Assembly: GCA_032988165.1 (NCBI GenBank)
Contig: JANTQF010000134.1
Coordinates: 1-64,000, forward strand
Length of the DNA stretch: 64,000 nucleotides
DNA from: Emmonsiellopsis sp. PD_33
Taxonomy: Eukaryota; Ascomycota; Eurotiomycetes; Onygenales; Ajellomycetaceae
Direction: 5' to 3'
In this document: in pieces, positions 46,707 through 57,559 of the stretch
Layout: the number at the start of each line of letters is the position of its first letter
Numbering within the stretch: position 1 is the first letter of the stretch
The notes under the pieces: generated by a model
Database searches by the model: none
What the model was told of the DNA's origin: nothing
The model's input: the letters and a program-made list of their open reading frames with translations, nothing else
Translations under genes and position numbers: made by a program

Positions 46707-47932
46707 ATTTTTGTTCTTTCACTTTTGAGGGTTTATGCGGCGCATTACTGAATACGTTTTTTATTTATTGTACAATATATATCATCCAAATGGCGCCATA
46801 TATCACGGTTGGTTTGGCATTCTTTAATTCAATGGATTTGGTTTTTCCAGCTCTAACTACGGATTTTGCTTCTGGGTTTTCGAGAGATTCGAGCACGTAA
46901 CTAATAGAGATCCCAGCATTGGGTTCGAGAACTCCTTTTGCTAACGCACGCATATTTCTCCAGAACCCTACCCACAGTAGCTACTTGTACACGAATCGTC
47001 GGCTGTTTTATGCTTACTTTGGGAATGAGTTATCTATATATACGTTGGGTGAAGCCGGCTGCTATGTGTAGCGGAAGGGTTGATAGAGCAGCAGCCGTGT
47101 ATATAGACCGTGGCAGGGGAAGACCCAGGTAGAAATAAATACTCTGCTAGAGACCTTGAAAGGATATGGAGGGAAGTGAGCGAATTGATGGATGGATGGA
47201 TGGATGGCTGGGCTGTGCTAAGTGAACTCTCCACCTGGAATTATTGACTCCCATGTACCGTGTATGTAACTCTTAGGTATGGCTGGCCTCTTTGATGGAG
47301 CAACAGTCTTCGAAAACAGGCAGGAGGAAGATATATTTTCATTGACTACTTGTAGGGAGAAGCTAGTGGGGTGAAAGATATTAAACAGGACAAAAGAGAC
47401 TAACATAGACATGGATGCGAATAGGAAATAACACCATATCTACTATTAACATGGGGAGAAGTGGGATGATAGGGGGCGGGCCAGAGAGGTTTTCTGTTTA
47501 AAGAACAAGAAGATTATGGAATGTATCTTTTTGTTTCCCCCTTCCTTTCTCCTTCATAAGATTAGCAAGGAAGCATGGAGGTTATGTATGTAATGGATTA
47601 TCTTTGTTTTATCTTTTTTTTGTTCTGATTCAATCAATGCGGTACCCCGGTATCTTCGAGAAGTTGATTGTCAAGATAGATCTTTAGAAAAAATGAATGT
47701 TGTCTTTTTTTTTTAAGAAAAAAACCTTTTGTCCCCGCTCTTTTTAAAATAAAAGGTCCTCACAAAAAAAAAGAAACAACAAAAAGCAAAAACCTATCAA
47801 AACACACACTCCCGAAGTTCCCAGGGTTCCCACAAGGAATTAAAGAGAAGTTTGTTGTTGTCGTTGCTCATCGCTCATCCATCGCAACCCATTTGAAAAA
47901 AGAAGCCCCAATCCGAACCGAGCCACACCGGC
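46707..47932. other. Convergent spacer (Mgr3-like / RACK1)
   Basis: 1.2 kb, with A- and T-runs at 47700-47800. GATG is repeated about four times near 47190. No gene recognised. Confidence 0.4.
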
Positions 47933-49321
47933 TTACGTCCGCGACATGACACCCCAGGCGCGAATCTTGTTATCAGTGTATCCAGCGAACAGGGTCTGGC
48001 CGTCCGCGGACCAGGCCAAGCTTATGCACTCTGGCTCACGGCTCTTGGATCCCTTCTCGACGAACTCAGGCTTGAGCTCATCAACCTTGCTCTTCTTCTC
48101 CAGGTCGAAAATGGTGATGCTGCTCGAGGTAGCAGCGCAGAGCCAGTAGCGGTTGGGGGAGAAGACAAGGGCGTGGATCTCATCTCCGGCCTGGAGAGAG
48201 TAGAGGTGCTTGGACTCGTTAAGATCCCAGAGCATGGTGGTTCCGTCCTTTCCGCCGGAGGCGCAGAGAGATCCGTCGGGGGAGATGGTGACGGTGTTGA
48301 TGTAGCCGGTGTGGCCGATGTGGTCGGTTTGGATACGGCAAGACGACAGTTCCCAGACCTGATATCAGAGTTAGCAAAAAAAAATGCCCGCCTGACATAA
48401 TGCGTAACTTTTTGAGTGTTCTTGAAATATATTTCAAAATATAGATTTCCATCAGGGCAATTGGTGAAGTTTGTCTCATGGCCACAACGGGCTCTGAAGT
48501 AGCAAATACGTAAATGCAATACATCATTTGGGCTGGCAAAAAAGAAAAAAAAAAACGAAAATCCAGTCAAGGGACTGGGATTGGACATAGATATATCGTA
48601 CCTTCACGAGCTTATCCCAGCCAGAGCTGACAATGACGGGGTTCTGGGGGTTGGGGCTGAAGCGGACGCAAGAGACCCATTCGGTGTGTCCCTTATCGGT
48701 GATGGTGAACTTGCAGTCACCGAGGGTGTTCCACAGCTTGATGCTCCGGTCGCGGGATCCGGAGACGATCTGACGGTTGTCGGCGGAGAAGGAGACGGAC
48801 AGGACATCGTTGGTGTGGCCAACGAAAGTCCGGGTGGTGTTGCCAGTAGCCAGCTCCCACAGGCGGAGGGTCTTATCCCACGAGCTGGAAAGCGCATAGG
48901 CACCGTCGGAGGAGATCACCTATATTTCCCACAAGAAAAAAAAATTACAACAATCAGCCACACGGTCCGTCAAATGCTCCGCAACTCAACCAATGCTATT
49001 TTTTTTCTGTTTCTTCTTCTTTCTTCTTTCTCTTGGGCGGGTGTACTCATACACAGTCGGAGACAATGTGCGAATGGCCGTGGAGGCTCCGTTTGGGGTA
49101 ACCGTATGCGGTGTCGTCACGAGTCAGATTCCAGATGATCAGGGTCTTGTCGCGACTGGCGGACAGGAGCATATTGGGGCTGCAGAGGGCTGTCAGCAAC
49201 CATGAGGGACTTGGGTATAGCCGGGGGGTGTCCGTTCTTACTTCTCCAGCGAGGTGGCCAGGCTGGTGACCCAGCCATTGTGGCCCTCGAGGGTCCCGCG
49301 GTGGACTAGCTGCTCAGCCAT
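47933..49321 (-). CDS. cpc2: RACK1/Cpc2 WD40 ribosomal scaffold protein
   Basis: Four exons (49242-49321, 49053-49179, 48602-48919, 47933-48358) give 316 residues, the exact usual length. Seven WD repeats are visible: GTLEGHNGWVTSLATS, MLLSASRDKTLIIWN, ISSDGAYALSSSWDKTLRLW, FVGHTNDVLSVSFSADNRQI with VSGSRDRSIKLWNTLGDCKF, GHTEWVSCVRFSP, GHTGYINTVTISPDGSLCAS and LAWSADGQTLFAGYTDNKIR. RACK1 sits on the 40S subunit near the mRNA exit and links translation to signalling; fungal Cpc2/CpcB also affects amino-acid control and development. The gene carries a C/D snoRNA in its last intron (48359-48601), as ASC1 does in budding yeast. The exon 2 donor is GTATGA after TGT. Confidence 0.97.
48449..48531 (-). 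ncRNA. Intronic box C/D snoRNA, U24/snR24 family
   Basis: Inside the last RACK1 intron, read on the minus strand: a CCA flank, C box ATGATGT (48521-48527), the antisense element TATTTGCTACT (48498-48508), a degenerate D' region CTTCAGA, C'-like ATGAGAC (48473-48479), D box CTGA (48452-48455) and TGG pairing with the CCA flank. The 11-nt element is complementary to AGTAGCAAATA, the conserved 25S/28S rRNA site served by U24. The yeast orthologue snR24 also sits in the ASC1 (RACK1) intron. U24 guides 2'-O-methylation of large-subunit rRNA in the nucleolus. The second guide, next to box D, is diverged (see findings). Size is about 83 nt. Confidence 0.85.
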
Positions 49322-49611
49322 GGTGTGCAGACTCGAGAATTAGGGAAAGCCTGGGGGTGGGAGGAGGAGGATGGATGGCGAGCGAGGTCGATGAGCTTTT
49401 ATCACGGCTGGTCGTGGGCGGGCAGCGGCTTGGGTTGGAGCAACTCTCGGTTGTTCTGGCGGCCGCACAAGCCCTAAGCGCAATTCGGCCATTGTGTGTG
49501 CGCTAGTAGCCCTAGGTGCTAAGCGAGCGTCACGTGCCCGGGGTGTATCCATCAGGCCATCTATCAAAACATCCGTCTATACAGCTCATATCTACAAATT
49601 ATAATGTACAT

Positions 49612-50474
49612 TCACGACTCAAACGGGTGGATCTCGGGCATCTGCCCCAACCCCCCGCCGCTCTTCCCCTTCCCGCCCTGCTCCCCCCCAGCACTCCTAT
49701 CCCGCACATGCTGCCGCAGCCGCGCCAGGATCTCGGACTCCTCCCACCGCTGCGGAACAGGCCTGTACGCAGGTTTAAACGCCCCGACAGTCTGCGCCCA
49801 CTCGCCGCTCTTGGCCGCGCCGTTCTTCCACGTGTCTGTCGGCGTATCCTTGACCTCCCCGGAAGCAGCAGCAGCAGCCTCGGCGTTCGTTGTGGTTGCC
49901 GCGTCCTCCGGCTCCTGCGTGGCCCAGTAGTAAATGTCCCAGTCATTCTCGTCGAGGAATTTGTCGAACTCCGCCAGCTGGCTCGCGCTCATGGTGGGGA
50001 GGTTCTGCGATGCGAAAGTTGACAGGAGAAGGTCCGATTCCAGCGTTCCTCGCTTTCGGCTTTGATCTGGCGTGTGTTGTCTGCTGTATTAGCCTCAGGT
50101 CCCCTCCCCCCAAATAGTAGGCTTGGATAACATAGATACTTGGGAATAGACAGTAAAAAAAGGGGCCAAAAAAACGCACATAGTAATCTCGCCCGCATCG
50201 TAGCAACATCCTCCCCCTGCCTCTTCAACGGCTCGACCTTAAACGTAATCCCCTCCATCTCCCCCACGCCCAACTCCGGCTTCCTCCCTCCGCTCGGCTG
50301 CGCGCCACCCGTCATCCGCTCCGTCTTGCCCGGGACCGCATCGCTTGGTTTGTAGTTTGGATCTACTGCGCTACTGGCTCGGAAGGCCGTTGCGCTGAGC
50401 GATCGGACGGGCGCGGACGATAGCCTGGCGGCTGCGGACCGTATGACGCGGGAAAATAACTGGGGAGTTGCCAT
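49612..50474 (-). CDS. sdh5: Succinate dehydrogenase assembly factor 2 (Sdh5/SDHAF2)
   Basis: Two exons (50180-50474 and 49612-50066) give 249 residues. An Arg/Ser/Ala-rich presequence (MATPQLFSRVIRSAAARLSS) indicates the mitochondrial matrix. The conserved core crosses the intron: ARLLYQSRKRGTLESDLLLS, TFASQNLPTMS, then LAEFDKFLDENDWDIYYWAT. This core defines SdhE/Sdh5, which promotes covalent FAD attachment to the SDH flavoprotein subunit. The C-terminal half is a fungal extension rich in Ala and Gly, ending MPEIHPFES. A naive start at the internal ATG of exon 2 would remove the RKRG motif and presequence. It lies 290 nt upstream of RACK1 on the same strand. Confidence 0.95.
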
Positions 50475-51106
50475 GGGTAGGAATTCCTTCCCGATTCTGT
50501 ATATATATAATTGTCGGAGAATGGGGTGGATATGATGGGATTGAGGAGGAGGAGGAGGAGGAGGAAATCTGGGGGCTTGGGATTGTCGAAAGTTGCCGTT
50601 GCCGAGCTTGACATCATCCCGAAATCTTGTTTGGTGTGTTTGCATCGTGAAACAGGATCCATTGGTCAGCATCAATCTGCGCCCCTTTTTTTCGGATTCA
50701 GCGCTGTGTCCGAGAAAGCATGTTCATGGGATGGACGAGTATAGAACCTGTCTGTCTTCTCTACTGATTATCACTGACGTCTCCTTGACCGAATTTACAA
50801 AGCTTCTACAGTAATACGACATCATGGACCCTAACAGGCTGGAATAAAAAAAACATCGTCATTCAGTCCAAAAAGCAGCATTCATATCTATTGACCTTAT
50901 CAAGTTAAAAAACATATTTGGCATTTCGTAGAATAAACATGGGAGAGCCGCAAAAGCTTGCCCCCTCCCGGGGGAACGTTATATATGTTTCCATCATCCC
51001 TCGTTTTTTTTAAAACTCCACATCACCTTTCTTTCCAGTAATAGTAGGGGGAGAAAGCGAAAAGTCGCAACGACGGGTAATAGTAAAAAAAGGGAATCGT
51101 AACGCC
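50475..51106. other. Spacer upstream of sdh5, downstream of erv25
   Basis: 632 nt. A GAG-type triplet run at about 50540-50562 lies just upstream of the sdh5 ATG, probably in its leader. No gene recognised. Confidence 0.4.
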
Positions 51107-52278
51107 TTAGATGAGATGCTTCGACCTGGAGAGGAGAAAACGGTGCGTTAGCAATTGTCGCTGACAAGCACTGCACTGCTCCTAGATCGACCGTCGAGCC
51201 AAAAAAAAAAGGAAGAAAAAAGGGAGACGGGGTACAACAATGAGACATATCCCGCCAGCATGAGCCTCATCAGAGAGCCAAAAAACAAAAGAAAGAAAGA
51301 AAAGGACATACCTGAAATACGCCCTCAAATAAACAACCTGCCAAGCCCCCAACCCAACCAGCATCCCCATCGTCCCAAACGCAAACCACTTCACCCGCTC
51401 ATTCGTACTCTCATTAGTATCCCGCAGCTTCTGCTCGCGGATGCGCATGTAGTCCATCTCCATCACGATCTCGCCGACCATCGCTTCGATCCGGCGGAGG
51501 TCGGCCTCCACGGGCCGCAGCTTCTCTTGCACCTGGATCGCGGACCAGTCGCGCGCGTCGGCGCCGATGTCGATGTCGAGTTCGATGTGGCGGAAGGGGT
51601 TGCCGGAGTCTGTGTGGGTGTGTTAGTCTGATGTGTGCAATGTGCTTCTGGTTTGGGGAACCGGGGCGTAGATAGGGAGGAGCGGGCGTTTGTTTGGGGG
51701 GTTGGGGGATTAGGGGAAGATGCGGAGTAGTAGACAAACGTACGTCGGCCGGTAACGAGGATATTCTCGAAGCATACGTCGAATGCAGTGTCCGCGCTAG
51801 GTGTGAATGCCTGTCTGGTCTCGCCGACGACATCCTTGGGTCTGCCGTAGTCATTTCCCATCGAGTCTTTAATCTATACCACCACCAAACTTCATTAGCC
51901 AATCCCGTAGATAAATCTCTTTCCCCCCCCATAAAACTCCAGCAAAGAGGGCATTGCCGTCCCTCTCCCTCTCCCTCTCCCTCCTTACAACCAAACCAAA
52001 CCAAACCAAACCAAACAAAACAAGAAAAAGCCACCACATACATGCATATTAACAACCTGCCCATCCCCCTTGGACCCGCTCACAATCGCCGTAACAACAA
52101 CCAGCTGGTCCCGACTGACAAAGTTGCGTATGCACCTCTCATTCTTCCCATTGTGAGATAGCGCCGGGAGGTCGAACTTGAGCGCTGCGGAGAGCTGGAC
52201 GAGACAGAGGAGTGAGAGGAGGAGCACGGATCGGAGCGACATTGGTAGCCCTGCCGTGAGGGGCGATGAGCTGCCCAT
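51107..52278 (-). CDS. erv25: p24 cargo receptor Erv25 (p24 delta)
   Basis: Four exons (52042-52278, 51744-51873, 51312-51609, 51107-51125) give 227 residues. A hydrophobic signal (LRSVLLLSLLCLVQLSAA) precedes the GOLD domain with LKFDLPALSHNGKNERCIRN, FVSRDQLVVV and, across intron 1, IKDSMGNDYGRPKDVVGETR. A coiled coil follows (VEADLRRIEAMVGEIVMEMD), then DTNESTNERVKWFAFGTMGM leading into the single membrane helix. The cytosolic tail YLRAYFRSKHLI is completed by the 19-nt last exon and carries aromatic and basic sorting signals. p24 proteins cycle between ER and Golgi in COPII/COPI vesicles and help load GPI-anchored cargo. The final exon coordinates may be off by one base. Confidence 0.93.
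51957..52015 (+). repeat. Two adjoining microsatellites in erv25 intron 1
   Basis: A (CCCTCT)-type run of about four copies is followed directly by a (CCAAA) run of about five copies. Both lie within the intron between 51874 and 52041, so length changes would not alter the protein. Confidence 0.8.
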
Positions 52279-53508
52279 TCTATCCTTTTTTTTATGGCTC
52301 GATTGGATAGGTAGATGGGCTGGGGGAGGTGTTGTTGAGAATGTGGTGTTCTGGGCAATCAATGTAGCTATTGCGGAATGCCACGATTATCCTTTGGGTT
52401 GGGTTCGCGGATAAATATTCGGGGGAATGATGTTCCGGTTTGGGTGGGTGGAGGGAAAGGGGTTAAACACCAGTGAAATCCTACTACAAGTATTTGCTTT
52501 CAAGAAAATATATATATTTCTTACATTGCATTTTGAAGTTTTCCTTCTCTTACTCTGCAAAAAGGGACAGTTCCAAAGGAAAATCTCGGTTTTAATTAAC
52601 CTTCAGCAGCCTCCCAGTCTTGAGCCCATCTTGCTGGGTGCGATAGTAACCACCAAGGCATTACCAACCGCCGCCCTACCCTAAAGTAATTCCGCTTTGG
52701 CTAAAGACGGGAACCCTACTATCGAACCATGGAGCGCAGGGTACGAAGAATTACTGCCAAGTTATATTGAAGTCGAGAGATGATAGTAAATCGATCCTTG
52801 ACAAAAAAGTGTCGTATAATTTCATCTCCTAGAGAAACGAAAGCAAATAAATAAAAGGGCCAATCTAACATACATACAGTTCATAAATACATAGTGTGGT
52901 AATATCCAAAGGCCAGCCAAATTTAGGGCTGGGGAAAGAGAGGCAAAGAAGAAGTGAAGGTAATTATCGAAAAAGGGATCGAGAAGAGCAGGTCTTCCAC
53001 CCAAGGGAGTCATTTCGTGGTACTAACGCGCGGCAAAATTGGAATAGTACAAAGGAACAGGACGAAATGATTGCAGAAGAAAGGCTGGTTGGTATAAGAA
53101 TGGAAAAATAAAAACGGGCAATGTAGAAGGTAAGGAAGATGTTTCCAAGAATTAAGAAGGGAATGGGAATAATTAAGGAAATTTCGGTTTCAGTTAGGAG
53201 TTTGGGGAATAGATCCAAGGGAATATGTGAAAAAAAAAAGATTCCAGTAAGTGGTTGGCTGTTTTTGGAAGGTATTATAGCGGCATATGCTCACCACGCG
53301 GAATATGGGTTCATGGCGGGGGCAAAGAGACGAAAGCAAATGTTTTGGCAAAATTGGCTATTGCACCAAAATGGAAAATAGGCTGGGTGCAAAGAAGTGT
53401 CGCAAAAGCAAAAAACACAGTAGTTGAACTAACAAAGTAGCTATACATGGACGGAAATAGCTGGTCATTAAACCTAGTATTCAGGATTGTCGTGGAATTT
53501 CAGACGTT
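52279..53508. other. Spacer between erv25 and the large disordered-protein gene
   Basis: 1.2 kb holding the erv25 promoter and the 3' region of the next gene. AT-rich from 52480 onward. No gene recognised. Confidence 0.4.
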
Positions 53509-56500
53509 TTACACCGCCTGCTTCTTCTTGCGTGAAAACATTCTGCTGAATGAACTCGTGTTACTCTTCTCCATGCTGATGGACGAGGCAGAAGAGCGGT
53601 TACCCATTGGCTCCGCCGGAGGTGCAGTATTTTTAAAAAAATCGGCCAAATCCGCGGTTCCAGTTTGGTTGGCTCGATGATAGCTCCGGCTTTCATTCAC
53701 TTGAGGTCGCAGAGGAGCATTAGGCCCACCATTTCGTTGACGCTCAACGTGGGAGGCATATGAAGATTGTTGTGGGTAGTTGTTGATCTGAGAGTTAGAG
53801 CGAGAAAGTTTAAGCGGAGCTGCGTTGGCCATGGGTGTGGTTGAGGAGGTATTAGACTTATGGGAACGGAGAGAGGATCGTGATAGTTTAGCTGATGGCA
53901 CTTTGTCTACCGAGGTGGCGCGCATCAGGCGAGTCCTCATGGATGATTTTGGCCTGTTGGTCGCCGACCCACTCGCGGCAGCCGCGTTGACAGACAGGAG
54001 TTGAGGCTGGTCGAAGTCGGCGGGTGGTGGAACATTGCGTAAGAAGTCAGCCAAGCTCTCTTCTTCCTCTTTATGAGCCTTGAGGCCACCAAACTGCAAT
54101 TCTGCTTCGAAATCGTCATCACTATCAAAATCAATGGCATATGGATCTTTCACTCGGCGCCGTGTCCTAGTGGCCATGGCCCCATCATTAATGTCGAATC
54201 CACCGCCGGAAACTAGCTGCTGGGTGGGTGGAGGTTGAGAGGACTGAGTTTGCATTCGGGTATTGGAGCGGTTCGTGGACTCAAGTAGGCCAGTACGTGA
54301 ATTGAAGGAGGAGGGAATCGATCGTGAGCCGTCCTGGGTACTTGGAGCGGAGCTTTGCCTAAGGTTGTCTCGGTTAAGACGTGCCGGGCCAATGTATTGA
54401 AACTCATCTGAATCCATTGTGGTGCGGAAAGGAGCAACCGACCTTGGGATGCGATGGGAGCCTTCCTGAGGCGGTCCCTCTCGAATAAAATCAATGAGTT
54501 CTGAAGTGCCCACATCATTGGGCAGAAGTGCTGGTCGAGCTTCCAAGCGTTGAGTCGGCCTTTTCGGTAGTTCTTTGGAAAGGTTCGAGGGCGAAGGCAT
54601 GGCAGGCGATGTACTACCGCTAGCCGAACTGAGCTTCCGATTGGTCGGGGCATTGCTACCATCGCTCAACCCGCCAGACGGAAGAGATCTGTTTTCCGGA
54701 ACGGTCGCAATGCGGTCAGGTCCGGTTGACCTAATGAACTCTGCAATATCTCGCATCGATTCTCTTCCTACTCTAGGGTCTCGAGCCTGGGGTGGTGGGG
54801 ATTTTGGCGCTGGGGATAGCTGGGACGGAGAATTTCGCACAGCGGGAGACTCGACAAACTTCGATTTATGAGGTGAAACGATGGAAGATGTCTGAATCCG
54901 CAGTCCATTTAGTTTAGATGAAGTGGCACTCGGCCTCCTCTCGCTTTGTTGTACCGCTCCTGACGGACCCGTCTGCTTCCAAATCTCGGCCATATCGGAC
55001 GTATCAGTCCGAGTCGGCGCCCATCGGGGGGAGCTAGAATCCTGCAAAGCATGTTAATATCGAAATGGGGATAAATAGCGACCGGGGGCAGCTTACCTCC
55101 ATCTCACGCATATTTCTTGGGGTCAAGGTATAATGTATTGTCTCATCACTCTGGATTAGCAGATCTAAATCAGCTGGTTCTGGAGCAGAATCGGCGAATC
55201 TGGATAGGGTTCCCGTTGTTTCAGTGGATGTACGTGTCGGTAGAGGAAATTGGCGGTCACTCTCGCCCGCCTGCCATCCTACAAGCCCCTTCAATTTATT
55301 AGAAACTTGTGAGGTGGCGGATCCCGACGTTTTCGGTCGCTTATCCCGATGGCTGCCAATACTCACAGAACGACGAGGTCTCGAACTTGAATCGCGCGGT
55401 GTTGATGGCGGTGGAGGGGTAACGCGCTGAACAGCGGCGCGTTCAGATCCTGTTGAGACAGCTGAGCCCGGTTGGGCGTATCGTGGCGTGGTGTTTCCGC
55501 CAATGGACGATCCGGGATTCCTTTGTGAATGGGTCCCAGCACCTGATTTATCACTCTCGCCAGAAGGAGATTGACGACTTCGGATACTGCCTGATCGTTG
55601 AGTACGGGAAGAATATGGATGTTCCTGATCCGGGGTCCCCGCAGAATTCTGGGGCGGTTGTTGTGGATGAGCATGTCGAGGTGGCTGGAATGTGGACTTG
55701 TTGGGTTGAGCAACGAAGGAGGTTTCCACGATTGATTCTCGAGGGGATTCCTTTGGTTGAACGTTGTTAGCGTCCATACGGTTGGAGGAGGTCCATATAA
55801 CCTGTTTATCCTCCCTGGGCTGGTGAGTCGATCTCACTTGTTCTTCTTCTTCTTCCTCCTCCTCCGTAGACGCAAGGTAACTAGTTTGGGTTGTGTCATA
55901 TACTTCTTGCTTCCTTCGATCCACCGGTGAGGGCACAGAGACAACGGATGGACGGGCGATCTGATGCTGCGTATGCTGTGTTGAAGATACAGTCTCTTCT
56001 TGATTCACTTCGGAAGTGCGCTCAATATGATGAACTTGCGCAATTTCAAGCCTTGGGCTATGCAATCGTGAGGTGGGAGCCGAACCGAGAAACTCAGAAT
56101 TGTCGCTCTCCACATCTTCGCCGACGCCTGCAAGGTCTTGACGCTGTTTGCTCCGTGGAGGGATCTCGGGTGGATTGGGTGCCTCTCCTCTGAGTTCATC
56201 GTCCTCGATCATCGTTTCCAGTTGGTCCTGCTCCTCTCGAGTCGAAAAAGCATGGTTGGGAGACGTTTGCAGATTCATCGGTGCTCGCTGTGCAAAAGGA
56301 GAGGAAGGCAACGATCGTGACCGAGAGTGGGACCGTCTTTCCTGCGAATCACCTCGTACAGCAACAGGCGAAATCGATCCGGTAGACGTAGGGGAAGCCA
56401 GTTCTGAGCCAGAAAGAAATAGGCTTCGAGGACGGAACGATCGGGCTTGAACTGCTATGGCGAGCTGGCTGGTAAATCCAGGGACCTCGATTTCATCCAC

Positions 56501-57559
56501 GTCATTCTCGGAGAGCGGAAGCGGTATATCAGCAGGATTTATTTCCTCCCCCGTGCTCGCATTCTCCTGGGAAATTTCCTCCAGTGACGGTTCTTCAACC
56601 GTCCCAATGCTACTCTGTCTACTATTTCCTCGAGGGAAAAGGCCCCGCCGCAGCATTGACTCCCTTGAGAGGGTTCTTGAAAGCGCTGGTCCCCTCACGT
56701 TTTTCCTCCAGGTACGCCAAAGTCGGCCCAGGGTTGAGTTCAATGCTAGCTTCTCCATATCCATCTCTTCAACTACCAGTATATCTCCATCTATTGTGTC
56801 GGGCTGCTCGTCTCGTGCCCGGCTAGATCTTCCTGATGCTGCGCGAGTAGATGCTGCCTCCCCGGCGATTATCAATGCGTGTTCGCCAATGTATTCCAAA
56901 ATGGAGGTAAGAAAGATTGCAGCGGCTGGTGTAATGTGACCGATGTAGTTGGAAAAGCGCCCTGGGCCAGAATCCGTTTCGCTCAAGCCTTCTCGTTGTA
57001 GATGCTCATCTTCATCCTCCTCCTCCATGTCACCCAACCGTGTATATACCATGCATCGTAGGCGTGTCAGTTTCCATGACCTCTCCAGTTCAAACCGACC
57101 TGCAGGTTCACGTCCACCACGGAAATCTGATAGTTCCTCATCCTCACCACCGCCCATGTATTCACTCAATTCCTCATCAGCGGCCGAAATGACCTCCTTT
57201 GCCAGTCTGGGCTTCAAGACTTCGGCCAATGCGGGTCGTATCGCACTTAAATTGGTGGATTTTGCAGTCATGAGGATGTTGAAGAGGAGATTGTCGAGGA
57301 AACGGTTGAGCTGCGCAAGGGAGGCGGGACTGACCGAGGCACCCACGGTGCCGGCTGACGGGTCCACGCCATTGAGGTTCTGGTCTGCAGACACAATCTG
57401 GGCAGCAGAAGTGGCAGCGATGAATTGAGGCTCCGGGTTAGCCAGGGGCGGCGAAAGCATGCTTTGCAATGGCGAGTGCAGGTCGCCCGTCAGGCTCACG
57501 CTGCGGCAGTGGCGACCTGGCACCGAACGGAACGATTCGATCGAGGGTTCGCGCTGCAT
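53509..57559 (-). CDS. Large disordered protein with H2A-like N-terminal block and repeated DxADF motifs
   Basis: Two exons (55097-57559 and 53509-55041) give 1331 residues. A putatively folded region at about 80-285 contains LNRFLDNLLFNILMTAKSTN, FELERSWKLTRLRCMVYTRL and ITPAAAIFLTSILEYIGEHA followed by LIIAGEAA. That last block resembles the central helix of histone H2A. Most of the rest is Ser/Pro/Arg-rich and disordered, with an eight-Glu run near residue 580. The C-terminal third carries five short motifs: DMAEIWKQTGP, DIAEFIRSTGP, ELIDFIREGPP, SLADFLRNVPP and DLADFFKNTAPP. It ends in a basic tail SRMFSRKKKQAV. I recall relatives labelled Flo11-domain proteins in Aspergillus annotation, but the sequence shows no signal peptide or GPI site, so that name is doubtful. 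Function unknown. Confidence 0.85.

Noticed and set aside
48920..49052. Second RACK1 intron checked for another snoRNA
   Set aside because: It has a CTGATT branch-like site but no C box, guide or paired ends.
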